A program made the translations under genes and the position numbers. From Actinomycetota bacterium (GTDB lineage Bacteria > Actinomycetota > Thermoleophilia > Gaiellales > Gaiellaceae): DNA of 32,301 nucleotides. The stretch covers positions 1-32,301 of the forward strand of contig JACCTQ010000070.1 in assembly GCA_013812265.1 (NCBI GenBank). The letters are read 5' to 3'. Positions 22,684-30,091 of this stretch are shown piece by piece. The stretch's first letter is position 1; each line of letters opens with the position of its first letter. A model generated the notes under the pieces. It saw only the letters and a list, made by a program, of their open reading frames with translations, had not been told where the DNA came from and did no database searches.

Positions 22684-23280
22684 ATGGTGCTCGTCCTGCG
22701 AGCGATCGCCCGTCTGATCGCGCTCCTGCTCCTGCTCGCGCTTGCGCTGCTCGGCCTCGCCACTGCGATCTTCTCGATCCAGGGCGACACACGTGCGCTG
22801 AGCCTGCCGACGCTCGCCCGCCACTTCCAGCTCCCGCCGCTCCGCGAAGTTGTGGAGGACTTCCTCTCTCAGCTCGAGGCAGACGGGCCTGTGGCCTGGG
22901 TATCCGTGGGCGGAGGCGCCGCGGCGATCGCCCTCGGCACGCTGCTGCTCATCGGCGCGCTTGTGCCCCGGCGTGAGCGGCTCGCTGTGCTCGAGGAGAA
23001 TGGCACGGCACGCTTGGCTGCGAGGCGACGCCCGCTCGCGCAAATCGCCGGCGCTCTCGTCGAGCAGGTGCGCGGAGTAACCGACGAGCGGACGCGGGTG
23101 CGGCTGCGACGTGTCGGTCGGGGCGGGCAGCTGAAGGTCTCCGCCTACCATTCGCGCACCTTCCCCTCTACGGAGATCGAGCAGCGAGCTTCGGCGGCGG
23201 TGACGCCGCTCGCGGATGCGTTCTCGCTCAGGCTTCGCGTCCACGCCCGTCAGGGCGAAGGAAAGACGAGCGTCGATTAG
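22684..23280 (+). CDS. two-helix membrane protein of the Asp23 operon (DUF6286-like)
   Basis: This is a 198-residue protein. Transmembrane helix 1 is at about 7-30 (LIALLLLLALALLGLATAI) and helix 2 at about 72-93 (VSVGGGAAAIALGTLLLIGA). A cytoplasmic C-terminal domain follows with a beta-alpha pattern (RTRVRLRRVGRGGQLKVSAY and so on). Such proteins accompany Asp23 genes in actinobacteria and are thought to anchor Asp23 to the membrane. The ATG lies 2 bp after the MITE-like element. The stop at 23278-23280 abuts the GTG of the next gene. Confidence 0.75.
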   Translation: MVLVLRAIARLIALLLLLALALLGLATAIFSIQGDTRALSLPTLARHFQLPPLREVVEDFLSQLEADGPVAWVSVGGGAAAIALGTLLLIGALVPRRERLAVLEENGTARLAARRRPLAQIAGALVEQVRGVTDERTRVRLRRVGRGGQLKVSAYHSRTFPSTEIEQRASAAVTPLADAFSLRLRVHARQGEGKTSVD

Positions 23281-23886
23281 GTGTTTCGCCAGCGGATCCG
23301 CGCGCGCGTCTCAGGGGCCGTCTTCACCGGCAACCTCTTGGTGACCGCGGTCGGTCTTGCGCTCATCTGGTACGGCCTCATGGTTGTGCTGCTCGCGTTC
23401 AAGTCGTCGCCGGGCTTCGTCAACGACATCAGCGGTTATCGAACCGTCTACGACTACTTCGCGGGCCTGGAGCCGAGTGACATTACCGCTCGGGTGAGAC
23501 TGATCGCCGGCCTCGCTGGATTGGCAGCGTTCGTCGTGCTCGGCATTCTGGCGTGGAAGCACCTGCCACGCCCCTATCTCGCTCGCAGCGAACTCCTACT
23601 CGGCGAAGACGAACGTGGGACAGTCATCGTCGAGCCGCGCGCGGTCGAGCGTGCGGTTGAGATGGCGGCGCGCGAGCATCCAGCGGTCAGCGAGTCCGCC
23701 GGCCGCTACGGTATCGACGGGGTCGCCGTCAATGTGCACGTCGAACGAGGGACTGACCTAGCCGAGACGCTCCGAGACGTCGATCGCCGCGTGCGCGAAG
23801 CGCTCGGGCGTCATGACCTTCCCAGCTTACCGGTCAGCGTGACGCTTACCGGCTTCGACAGACGACACCGAAGGGAGCTCAATTGA
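23281..23886 (+). CDS. AmaP/DUF6286-like membrane anchor protein
   Basis: This 201-residue protein has two membrane helices at about 14-40 (FTGNLLVTAVGLALIWYGLM) and 76-94 (LIAGLAGLAAFVVLGILAW). A soluble C-terminal domain (AVERAVEMAAREHPAV, VAVNVHVERGTDLAETLRDV) has an Asp23-like beta-alpha-beta pattern. It resembles the preceding gene in layout and is probably a paralogous partner in the same complex. GTG at 23281 directly follows the upstream stop. Its own stop overlaps the next TTG. Confidence 0.7.
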   Translation: MFRQRIRARVSGAVFTGNLLVTAVGLALIWYGLMVVLLAFKSSPGFVNDISGYRTVYDYFAGLEPSDITARVRLIAGLAGLAAFVVLGILAWKHLPRPYLARSELLLGEDERGTVIVEPRAVERAVEMAAREHPAVSESAGRYGIDGVAVNVHVERGTDLAETLRDVDRRVREALGRHDLPSLPVSVTLTGFDRRHRRELN

Positions 23887-24110
23887 CCATTTCATCCAAG
23901 CAGTTCGCCGCCGTGCTCGGTTTCGCGTTCGTGACCGTCTGGATCACGCTCGGCTTCGGGTGGGCCGTGCTGTGCCTGATCGGGGCGCTCGTCTTCTACC
24001 TCGCCGCGGTTCTCATCGAGCGGGCGATGCAGTCGACTGACTTCGTCACGTTAGTGCGCACCTGGGGAAGTGCGCAGACGCCGCCCCCTCCGCGGGCAGG
24101 CGTCCGCTGA
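23883..24110 (+). CDS. small membrane protein (DUF2273-like)
   Basis: This 75-residue protein has two closely spaced hydrophobic helices (about 8-24 and 26-46), the size and layout of the DUF2273 proteins found in Asp23 operons. The start is TTG at 23883, overlapping the upstream stop by 4 bp; no ATG or GTG fits better. It is the last gene of the stress operon, 11 bp from the convergent peptidase stop. Confidence 0.7.
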   Translation: MTISSKQFAAVLGFAFVTVWITLGFGWAVLCLIGALVFYLAAVLIERAMQSTDFVTLVRTWGSAQTPPPPRAGVR

Positions 24111-24121
24111 GCGGGGCGGCG

Positions 24122-25051
24122 CTAGAGCTTCCGAAGCAGCTCGATCATGGTCTCACCGACGATGTCCAGGCTTCGCTCCGAGACGGCCGTCAGGTTGTCG
24201 CACGGACGGTGAAAGCACGGAAACGCGAAATCGATCAAGTCGATGGCCGGCACGCCTGCACGCTGAAACGGGACATGGTCGTCCAGCACGAATAGTTCAC
24301 TTGTACCGGAGAAGTAACGGCCCGTCCCGAGACGCCGCGCTGCCGCTCGGAGGCTCGCGTAGAGCTGTTCGTCCGAACCACGCTCGCGCGGGAGCGCGAG
24401 GTCCCTGTCTCCCACGAAGTCGAGGAGAATCATTGCCTCTGCGTGGCGCAGCGCCCGGCTCGCGATCTTGCTCCCACGGAGACCTCGAAGCTCGAACTCG
24501 GCATCCGGCGTTCCGCGCGGACTCTCCTCGCCGTCGAAGAAGGCAAAGACGAGCGTCGGGCGCACGTCGCCGGGCCGAAAGCTGCGCGCGAGTTGCAAGA
24601 GCACGGCGGTTCCGGACGCCCCGTCGTTCGCGCCGAGGAAGCCGGGCAGGTCTTTCGTGTCGTAATGGGCTCCGACGACGACCACACGGCCCGGTTGGCG
24701 CCCCCGCACTGTGCCGATCACATTGCGCAGCCCGCCGGGCACGGGCTGGTAGCTCCCATTGGGGAGTTCCGCGCGGAGCCTGGCTGCGAGCCTCTTGGAT
24801 GCCCGCGACCCTGCCGGCCGCGGGCCGAGCTGCACTTGCCAGCGCAAGAACCGGAACGCTCGGCCTGCGTCGAAGCGATTTGCGGCGAGATTCCGGGTGG
24901 GCCCCGCCGTGCGCGTGCTCGGCTCGTCGGACCCGGCGAGTCGGGTGCCCGCGAGCGCCGCGCCCGCGGCAGCGAGCGCCGCAATCGCGACCAGAGTGCT
25001 GCGTCGTGCCGACCGAGTCCGGCCGCTCGCCGAGGAGCCATACCGATTCAC
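24122..25051 (-). CDS. M28-family zinc peptidase / glutaminyl-cyclase-like enzyme
   Basis: This is an exported or membrane-anchored metalloenzyme of 309 residues. GTG at 25051 is chosen because it overlaps the upstream stop and leads into a hydrophobic helix (about 18-40). M28 zinc ligands and catalytic residues are visible: H129 and D131 (VGAHYDTKD), D143 (ANDGASGTA), E175-E176 (FDGEES), D211 (LLDFVGD), H281 (CFHRPCDN). The DDHVPFQRAGVPAIDLIDF segment with FPCFHRPCDN is closer to glutaminyl-peptide cyclotransferases than to typical aminopeptidases, so either activity is possible. It is coupled to a CGNR regulator gene. Confidence 0.87.
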   Translation of the reverse strand: MNRYGSSASGRTRSARRSTLVAIAALAAAGAALAGTRLAGSDEPSTRTAGPTRNLAANRFDAGRAFRFLRWQVQLGPRPAGSRASKRLAARLRAELPNGSYQPVPGGLRNVIGTVRGRQPGRVVVVGAHYDTKDLPGFLGANDGASGTAVLLQLARSFRPGDVRPTLVFAFFDGEESPRGTPDAEFELRGLRGSKIASRALRHAEAMILLDFVGDRDLALPRERGSDEQLYASLRAAARRLGTGRYFSGTSELFVLDDHVPFQRAGVPAIDLIDFAFPCFHRPCDNLTAVSERSLDIVGETMIELLRKL

Positions 25052-25632
25052 GGTGTCGATTGCAGCACGCCCGGCGAGTCTAGTCCGCGGTAGCGGCGAA
25101 TCTTGGTTCGGTTCCCGCAGACGGACATCGCGCACCATGTGCTGGAGCGGTTCTTCGACCTGTCGTAGAAGACCCAGCGGCAGATGTCGCGGCGGCACGC
25201 CTTGAGCCGCTGCCAGCTTCCGTCCGCCATGGCGGTGAAAGCCACGGCGACAATGCGGCCGAGTGCCCCGTCAAGACCGGTCGCCTGGGGGACCAGCGTC
25301 GCCCCGCCATCCTCGTGAAACTGGATGGAGAGCTGACCCGCTCCGGCCGATCGCCCGAGTACATCGAGCGCCCTTCGCCCTAAGCGGCCTCGGTTGTTAG
25401 CGAGGAGCAGCTCACGGAGGGCCTCGCGGAGTTGCACGGCCGCCTGAAGGTGCCCATCGCCGAGACCCGAAAGCGGCTTCTCCGTCACCCCGATGCGGCG
25501 GAGGACCCTCGCCAGCTCTGCCGGGGCGGAAAGCTCGTCCCCGCCGTTCTCGATGTCCCGCGTGTTGACGAACTGTTGAACGAGTCGAAGCGGCTGTGGC
25601 GCCGGCTGCCGGTCGCCCGGATCAGGAAACAC
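25048..25632 (-). CDS. CGNR zinc-finger (ABATE-type) regulator
   Basis: This is a 194-residue putative transcription regulator. The N-terminal ligand-sensing domain contains FVNTRD (residues 21-26). The C-terminal zinc finger holds C146, C151, C167 and C172 in ACRRDICRWVFYDRSKNRS and TWCAMSVCGNR, the motif that names the family. The start is taken as GTG at 25632. Its stop overlaps the M28 gene by 4 bp. A gap of 47 bp separates it from the divergent membrane-protein gene, so both promoters lie there. Confidence 0.87.
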   Translation of the reverse strand: MFPDPGDRQPAPQPLRLVQQFVNTRDIENGGDELSAPAELARVLRRIGVTEKPLSGLGDGHLQAAVQLREALRELLLANNRGRLGRRALDVLGRSAGAGQLSIQFHEDGGATLVPQATGLDGALGRIVAVAFTAMADGSWQRLKACRRDICRWVFYDRSKNRSSTWCAMSVCGNRTKIRRYRGLDSPGVLQSTP

Positions 25633-25679
25633 CTCGCCAGTGTAACCGATGAAAGTATTTTGCTAGTGTCGTTGCGAAT

Positions 25680-26453
25680 ATGCGGGCGACTCGCATACCC
25701 GAGCGAGGGCGGCTGGTTCCCGCCTCTCCCCGGGGCCGTCGGAGAGCGTGCAGGATCGCTGTCGCCGGTCTGGGCCTCGGGCTCGCCGTCTGGTTGCTGT
25801 CTCTCGTTCCGGACTCCGAGCTGCACGGCCTCGAGCCATCCGACGATCCCGGGTACGTCGTCCGCGAACCGCCCACCGTGGCGCTTCGGGCCCGCGAGCG
25901 GCGGAAGATCAATGAAACCCTCGACCGCTTCGTCTACGCCGCTGTCCGCAGGCGGGATCCCGGATCGGCCTACGGGCTCGCGGCGCCGCGTCTTCGCACG
26001 GCCGCCTCGCGGGCGGACTGGCAGCGTGGAGACATCCCCGTGTATGCCTATCCCGCTCGCGGTCGCCGCTTCCACGACTGGCTACTTCAGTATTCGTACT
26101 CCAACCTGGTCGGGTTGGACCTCATCCTTCAACCCGACCGCCAAGCGAGGACGGGCGCCGTCGTCTTCGCCGTCGAGTTGCGGCGGATTCGAGGCCGCTG
26201 GCTCGTGGAGGCATTCGACCCGTCCGCCACCTTCGCACCGGTTGACGAGCCGCCGCGAATGGCCGCCCAGCCCGATTTCGCACCTGGGACGGGGAGTGTC
26301 GATCCCGCTGAGAAGCCGCGCATCGCGGCGTTCTGGTTCGTAGTCTTGCTCGTCATGCTCGTCGCGCTGCCTCTTCTACTCCTCGCCGGAATCCTCGGCA
26401 GGGAACGACTCCGCCAACGCCGAGCGGCTCATCAGGAGGCGTCGGTTCCCTAG
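25680..26453 (+). CDS. membrane protein with extracytoplasmic domain, unknown function
   Basis: This 257-residue protein has an N-terminal helix at about 25-43 (IAVAGLGLGLAVWLLSLVP) and a C-terminal helix at about 215-238 (FWFVVLLVMLVALPLLLLAG). A soluble domain of about 170 residues lies between them. That domain (ETLDRFVYAAVRRRDPGSAY, GLDLILQPDRQARTGAVVFA, RWLVEAFDP) resembles NTF2-like or lipoprotein-type folds, but no family is certain. Its stop TAG and that of the convergent gene share the palindrome CTAG. Confidence 0.65.
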   Translation: MRATRIPERGRLVPASPRGRRRACRIAVAGLGLGLAVWLLSLVPDSELHGLEPSDDPGYVVREPPTVALRARERRKINETLDRFVYAAVRRRDPGSAYGLAAPRLRTAASRADWQRGDIPVYAYPARGRRFHDWLLQYSYSNLVGLDLILQPDRQARTGAVVFAVELRRIRGRWLVEAFDPSATFAPVDEPPRMAAQPDFAPGTGSVDPAEKPRIAAFWFVVLLVMLVALPLLLLAGILGRERLRQRRAAHQEASVP

Positions 26454-27787
26454 TCCCCTCCGCCGAAGTCTCCGCCTCCGAAGTCTCCTCCGCCGAAGTC
26501 TCCTCCGCCGAAGTCCCCTCCGAAGTCTCCGCCTCCGAGATCGTCGCCGCCGAAGTCTCCGCCTCCGGAGTCACCCGAATCGAACCCTCCGGGTTCGGCC
26601 CCCGCTGCTCCGGGGAACATGAGGCCGCCTCCGAGCATCGACCCGATGAGCAAACCCGGAAGGAGCCCGCCGCTCATGCCGCCGAAGTAGCCTCCCGCCC
26701 ACGGGCCGTAGGACGCCGGCGCATTCCAGTACGGCGTCGCCCGGCCACCGACCATTACCTCCCTGGCTGCCGGCTCGAGGCCTCGCTCCACACGCTGCGC
26801 GTCAGCTTCACACGCCGGCACCAGGCGCAGGGCGCCATCGGGGGGAGACCATTCGACGTCCCGATCGGAGGGGCCGTGGCGCGGGTCGAAGAAGCAGGGC
26901 GGCCGCCGCTCAGGTGGTTCTTTCCCCTCGAGGCGCGCCTTCGCCGAGGTCATGGCGAATCTTCCTTCCTCGACCGCTGCGGTGACCGCCTCGAGGTCCT
27001 CGGGAGCCCGCGCCCGGTCGAGCGCCTGATCCGCCCGCTCGTAGCACTGAAGCGCGCGGCCGTAGTCCTCCTTCGCCGCCGGGCTCGTGCCCGGCATCTC
27101 CACATCGAGGTCGAGCTCGCGAATGTCCTCCGTCAGCGCGAGTAGATCTTCCTGGGCTGCCTGGCGCACAGGCGCGAACTCCTCTCGCCGCCGGCGCCGC
27201 TTACGAAAGGCATGGAGCCCGATCGCACCGGCGGCTACGGCAGCGATCAACGCCAGGATGCCGCCTCCTCCACCGGGTGACCCGTCGTCCCCTGATTCGC
27301 CTTCGCTTCCGGATCTCCCGGCCGATCTCTCCGCCTCCACCCGGCCGATGAAGTCGAGAAGCGTGGCCGTCACTCCCGCGCCCCGGTTCTCACGCAGGGC
27401 CTCGTTCGCGAGCTCACGCACCTGGAAGTCGGTGCCGCCCGCCCGAAACTCGCGACCGACGACGACGGCGTACGTGCCGCGGCGACGAAGCTCCTGGACG
27501 AGCGCCCGCAGAACTCCGGCGGTGTCGCCACCTGCCTCGTTGCGCGCCTCGGCGGGAAGAATGGCGATGTACATCGGCCCGCCGCCGGGCTCTGCGATCC
27601 GCGCCCGCACCCGCTCCGCCTCCGCCGGAGAGATCGCCTCCTCCACAGCGGCATCCACATAGACGGGGTCATTTCTCAAAGCGGTGACAGCTCGAGTCAG
27701 AATCTCGGCGGCCATGGCCGGAGACGCGTGGAGGGCCACTCCGACGAGGAGCGCGCACGCGGCTGCCCAAAAAATGCGAACGCTCAC
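26450..27787 (-). CDS. secreted/membrane protein with Gly-Gly-Gly-Asp-Phe repeat tail
   Basis: This is a 445-residue protein. A signal peptide at residues 1-27 ends in AMA-A. An extracytoplasmic domain (28-170) has a layout like TPM/DUF4350-type domains (PMYIAILPAEARN, YAVVVGREFRAGGTDFQVRE). One membrane helix is at 176-194 with an Arg-rich stop. A cytoplasmic helical region follows (210-290), and the last 45 residues are GGGDF/GGD repeats. The tail is common in proteins ending in TPM-like modules. GTG at 27787 is chosen for the signal peptide. Function is unknown. Confidence 0.72.
   Translation of the reverse strand: MSVRIFWAAACALLVGVALHASPAMAAEILTRAVTALRNDPVYVDAAVEEAISPAEAERVRARIAEPGGGPMYIAILPAEARNEAGGDTAGVLRALVQELRRRGTYAVVVGREFRAGGTDFQVRELANEALRENRGAGVTATLLDFIGRVEAERSAGRSGSEGESGDDGSPGGGGGILALIAAVAAGAIGLHAFRKRRRRREEFAPVRQAAQEDLLALTEDIRELDLDVEMPGTSPAAKEDYGRALQCYERADQALDRARAPEDLEAVTAAVEEGRFAMTSAKARLEGKEPPERRPPCFFDPRHGPSDRDVEWSPPDGALRLVPACEADAQRVERGLEPAAREVMVGGRATPYWNAPASYGPWAGGYFGGMSGGLLPGLLIGSMLGGGLMFPGAAGAEPGGFDSGDSGGGDFGGDDLGGGDFGGDFGGGDFGGGDFGGGDFGGGD
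26456..26575. repeat. 15-bp tandem repeats encoding the GGGDF tail
   Basis: Units close to TCCGCCGAAGTCTCC (plus strand) are repeated several times with small variations and some shortened copies. They encode GGGDF and GGDF units at the C-terminus of the overlapping minus-strand gene. Copy number may vary between strains. Confidence 0.8.
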
Positions 27788-27858
27788 AGTGCTTCGTTAC
27801 CCGGCCCGACACACGTGGAAACGGCGTTCACATCCATGAGCGGAGCGGGAGCCGCGAA

Positions 27859-27951
27859 CTAGAGGGCGGTGTGCGCCCGACGGGCCAGTCAGGTCGTACG
27901 GGCTCTGCGACTGAGTGCATCACCCGTGATCGGGCGCACACGACCCTCTAG
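27859..27951. mobile_element. 93-bp MITE-like hairpin with 22-bp inverted repeats
   Basis: The left arm 27859-27880 (starting CTAGAGGGCGGTGTGCG) pairs with the right arm 27930-27951 with 2 mismatches in 22. TA dinucleotides sit symmetrically near both ends (27860-27861 and 27949-27950) and could be a target duplication. It lies in the 257-bp divergent gap between the GGGDF protein and the CAP protein. The remainder of that gap has no recognisable feature apart from a 7-bp AAAAGCG/CGCTTTT inverted repeat near 27958-27987. Confidence 0.6.
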
Positions 27952-28044
27952 CAGCGGCAAAAGCGGGAGCCGAATAGTAGCGCTTTTGGGGCGAAATTTG
28001 TAGGGCGGCGGGCCGGCGGTCGCCACGGCTACAGTTCTTCTCGG

Positions 28045-28602
28045 GTGAGGCCCTACTCTCGGCTCGTCTCGCTGGGGGCGCTCTGCGCCTTCGCTGGCGC
28101 ACAGGTCGTTGCGCTTCCGGCAGCCTCCGCAGCTCCGCGCTCAGCCGCGTTGCCCGCCTTTGCGTCCGCGTCCTCCCTCCGGGCTACCCAGGTGCTCGCC
28201 GAGGTCAACGCGGTCCGTCTTCGGCGGGGCATCCCGACGCTCGCGAGCTCGCCTGATTTGCGGAGAGCGGCCCAATTCCATTCGCGCGAGATGGGTCGCA
28301 AGGGTTTCTTCAGCCACGCGTCTGCGGATGGAACCTCGTTCTCCAAGCGCGTTCGCCGCTTCTACAGGTCCGACGGTCACCGGCGGTGGGCCGCCGGCGA
28401 GAACCTGCTCTGGGCCCGGGACGACATCGGCGCCGGCTCAGCAGTGGCAATGTGGATGAAAAGCTCAGGCCACCGCGCCAACCTCCTGTCGCACCGCTGG
28501 ATCGAGGTCGGTATCGCCGTCGTTCGGCAACCTCGAGCTCGTGGCGTCTTCCGCCGCAACGACGTCGTGATCGTCACGGCCGACTTCGGCGCTCGCGAAT
28601 AA
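28045..28602 (+). CDS. secreted CAP/SCP-domain protein
   Basis: This 185-residue exported protein has a signal peptide at about 1-32 (LGALCAFAGAQVVALPAASA). The CAP domain of bacterial SCP/YkwD-like proteins is at about 48-183: VNAVRLRRGIPTLASSPDLR, AAQFHSREMGRKGFFSHASA with its conserved His, GENLLWA, and SSGHRANLLSHRWIEVGIAV. It is short but complete. The start is GTG at 28045. The biochemical role of bacterial CAP proteins is mostly unknown. A hairpin terminator follows after 91 bp. Confidence 0.9.
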   Translation: MRPYSRLVSLGALCAFAGAQVVALPAASAAPRSAALPAFASASSLRATQVLAEVNAVRLRRGIPTLASSPDLRRAAQFHSREMGRKGFFSHASADGTSFSKRVRRFYRSDGHRRWAAGENLLWARDDIGAGSAVAMWMKSSGHRANLLSHRWIEVGIAVVRQPRARGVFRRNDVVIVTADFGARE

Positions 28603-28693
28603 AAGCGAGCCGAGCGCTGGCCCGGGAGAACCGGAGCCCGCCCCGCTGGACGAGCTCCGGTTAGTGCGTGATCCGCGCGGCAGTCACCCCCTA

Positions 28694-28727
28694 TAGAGGT
28701 TTGACCTGTTTTCCGGTCAAACCTCTA
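28694..28727. terminator. bidirectional hairpin terminator
   Basis: A perfect 13-bp inverted repeat (TAGAGGTTTGACC with GGTCAAACCTCTA) has an 8-base loop containing TTTT. It lies between the convergent CAP and DUF6458-like genes and overlaps the stop codon of the latter. Its arms contain GGTCAAAC, the same octamer as the integrase arm-site candidates; I treat this as coincidence unless shown otherwise. Confidence 0.75.
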
Positions 28728-28955
28728 GTAGCCGGGCGGCGGAGCCTCGTCGACGTACGTCGTCCTGCGCCGCGAGAAAGCGCCGGGCCCACCCCACGAC
28801 GACCAGAAAAGCAGTGAAAGCAGCAGTCCAACGAGCCCGACGATCATCAGAATCACGCCGACGACGTTGACGTCGACGCCCGATACCTCTGCCGTCACGG
28901 CCCACGTGAGAATGGCGCCGATGGCGATCAAGAACAAGCTGACTCCAAGTCCCAT
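28725..28955 (-). CDS. small two-helix membrane protein (DUF6458-like)
   Basis: This 76-residue protein reads MGLGVSLFLIAIGAILTWAV, then GVDVNVVGVILMIVGLVGLL. That pattern of two helices (about 3-21 and 31-50) split by a GVDVN turn is typical of the actinobacterial DUF6458 family. A polar tail with RRRTTYVDEAPPPGY follows. The start is the ATG at 28955 with GGAGGATCGA just upstream; the frame is open further but lacks support. It is divergent from coxB. Function is unknown. Confidence 0.82.
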   Translation of the reverse strand: MGLGVSLFLIAIGAILTWAVTAEVSGVDVNVVGVILMIVGLVGLLLSLLFWSSWGGPGAFSRRRTTYVDEAPPPGY

Positions 28956-29056
28956 TCGATCCTCCCTTGTGTAGGGCTGGCGTACCCGTTTCGAGCGGCC
29001 GCTAATCGCCGCCTCACCTAGCGGCGCGGCCTCTTCTTTCAGTAGGCTCGCCTTCG

Positions 29057-30091
29057 GTGCGCAGGGGAGCAATCCTTTCTCTCGTCGCGATCGGCCTGAT
29101 CGTCGGCGCCGCGGTCACTGCAGTCGCCGTCCTCGTCGACTGGCTGCCTGAGCAGGCGTCCAAGGAGCGAGAACGGATCGACTTCGTTTTCTGGTTCACG
29201 ACCGCGATCTGCATCGCCATCTTCGCTCTGGTGGCAGCCGTGATGCTGTACGCGGTGGTCAAGTTCCGGGCGCGACCGGACGACGACTCCGACGGTCGCC
29301 CCATCCACGGTCATACCGGGCTGGAGATCGCCTGGACGGCGGTACCGGCCGTGCTCGTTACTGGCATCGCGATCGTCAGCACGGTTGCCCTGGCCCAGAA
29401 CGACCGTTCGTCTGGGACGCCGATGTCGATCGAGGTGACCGCGCGTCAGTTCGCCTGGAGCTTCAAGTACCTGGATGAGCAAGACCTGACGTCGACCACA
29501 CTCCGTTTGCCTGTGGATCAACCGGTCAAGCTCACCCTCAAGGCATCCGACGTGATCCATTCGTTCTGGGTGAAGGAGTTCGGCCAGAAGCAGGACGCCG
29601 TTCCCGGCATGGTCACGACGCTCCGGATCACGCCGACGAAGGTCGGGAGGTTCTCGGTCATCTGCACGGAGCTCTGCGGTCTCGGGCACGCTTTCATGCG
29701 CTCGAAGGCGGTCGTGATGGAGCGGGCACAGTACGAGCAATGGATCTCGGAACAACGGCAGGCGCTAAACGGATCCCCGGGGCAGGCCGGGAAGGCGGTG
29801 TTCGCCCAGAACAGCTGTGGCGGGTGCCACACGTTCACGCCGGCCGGCTCGAAGTCGGAGGTTGGGCCGAATCTCGACCGGCTGGCCGCCCAGGCAAAGG
29901 GGCCGGGTCAGCCGCTCGAGCAATTCGTCCGGGAATCGATCGTGAAGCCGGACGCCTACGTCGAGCGGGGATTCTCCGCCGACCTGATGCCCGAGACGTA
30001 CGATCAGCTGCCAAAGGACCAGCTCGACGCCCTCGTGCAGTATCTGACCTCTCCAGCTTCGCCGAAGAAGTCTAAGAAGGAAGGACGATGA
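29057..30091 (+). CDS. coxB: cytochrome c oxidase subunit II with fused cytochrome c (caa3 type)
   Basis: This subunit takes electrons into the terminal oxidase. Its 344 residues include hydrophobic helices at about 5-28 (signal or anchor), 43-67 and 93-113. The CuA domain follows with H168 (VIHSFWV) and C203-x3-C207-x3-H211-x2-M214 (CTELCGLGHAFM); W134 in RQFAWSFKY is the usual entry-site aromatic region. The C-terminal cytochrome c domain has CGGCH at 254-258 and a probable axial Met311 (ADLMPETY). The fusion marks a caa3-type enzyme. GTG at 29057 is the likely start. The stop overlaps coxA by 4 bp. Confidence 0.95.
   Translation: MRRGAILSLVAIGLIVGAAVTAVAVLVDWLPEQASKERERIDFVFWFTTAICIAIFALVAAVMLYAVVKFRARPDDDSDGRPIHGHTGLEIAWTAVPAVLVTGIAIVSTVALAQNDRSSGTPMSIEVTARQFAWSFKYLDEQDLTSTTLRLPVDQPVKLTLKASDVIHSFWVKEFGQKQDAVPGMVTTLRITPTKVGRFSVICTELCGLGHAFMRSKAVVMERAQYEQWISEQRQALNGSPGQAGKAVFAQNSCGGCHTFTPAGSKSEVGPNLDRLAAQAKGPGQPLEQFVRESIVKPDAYVERGFSADLMPETYDQLPKDQLDALVQYLTSPASPKKSKKEGR

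Noticed and set aside
22516-23244. Minus-strand 242-residue frame in the Asp23 operon
   Set aside because: It is antisense to a clear two-helix membrane protein gene and is of low complexity.
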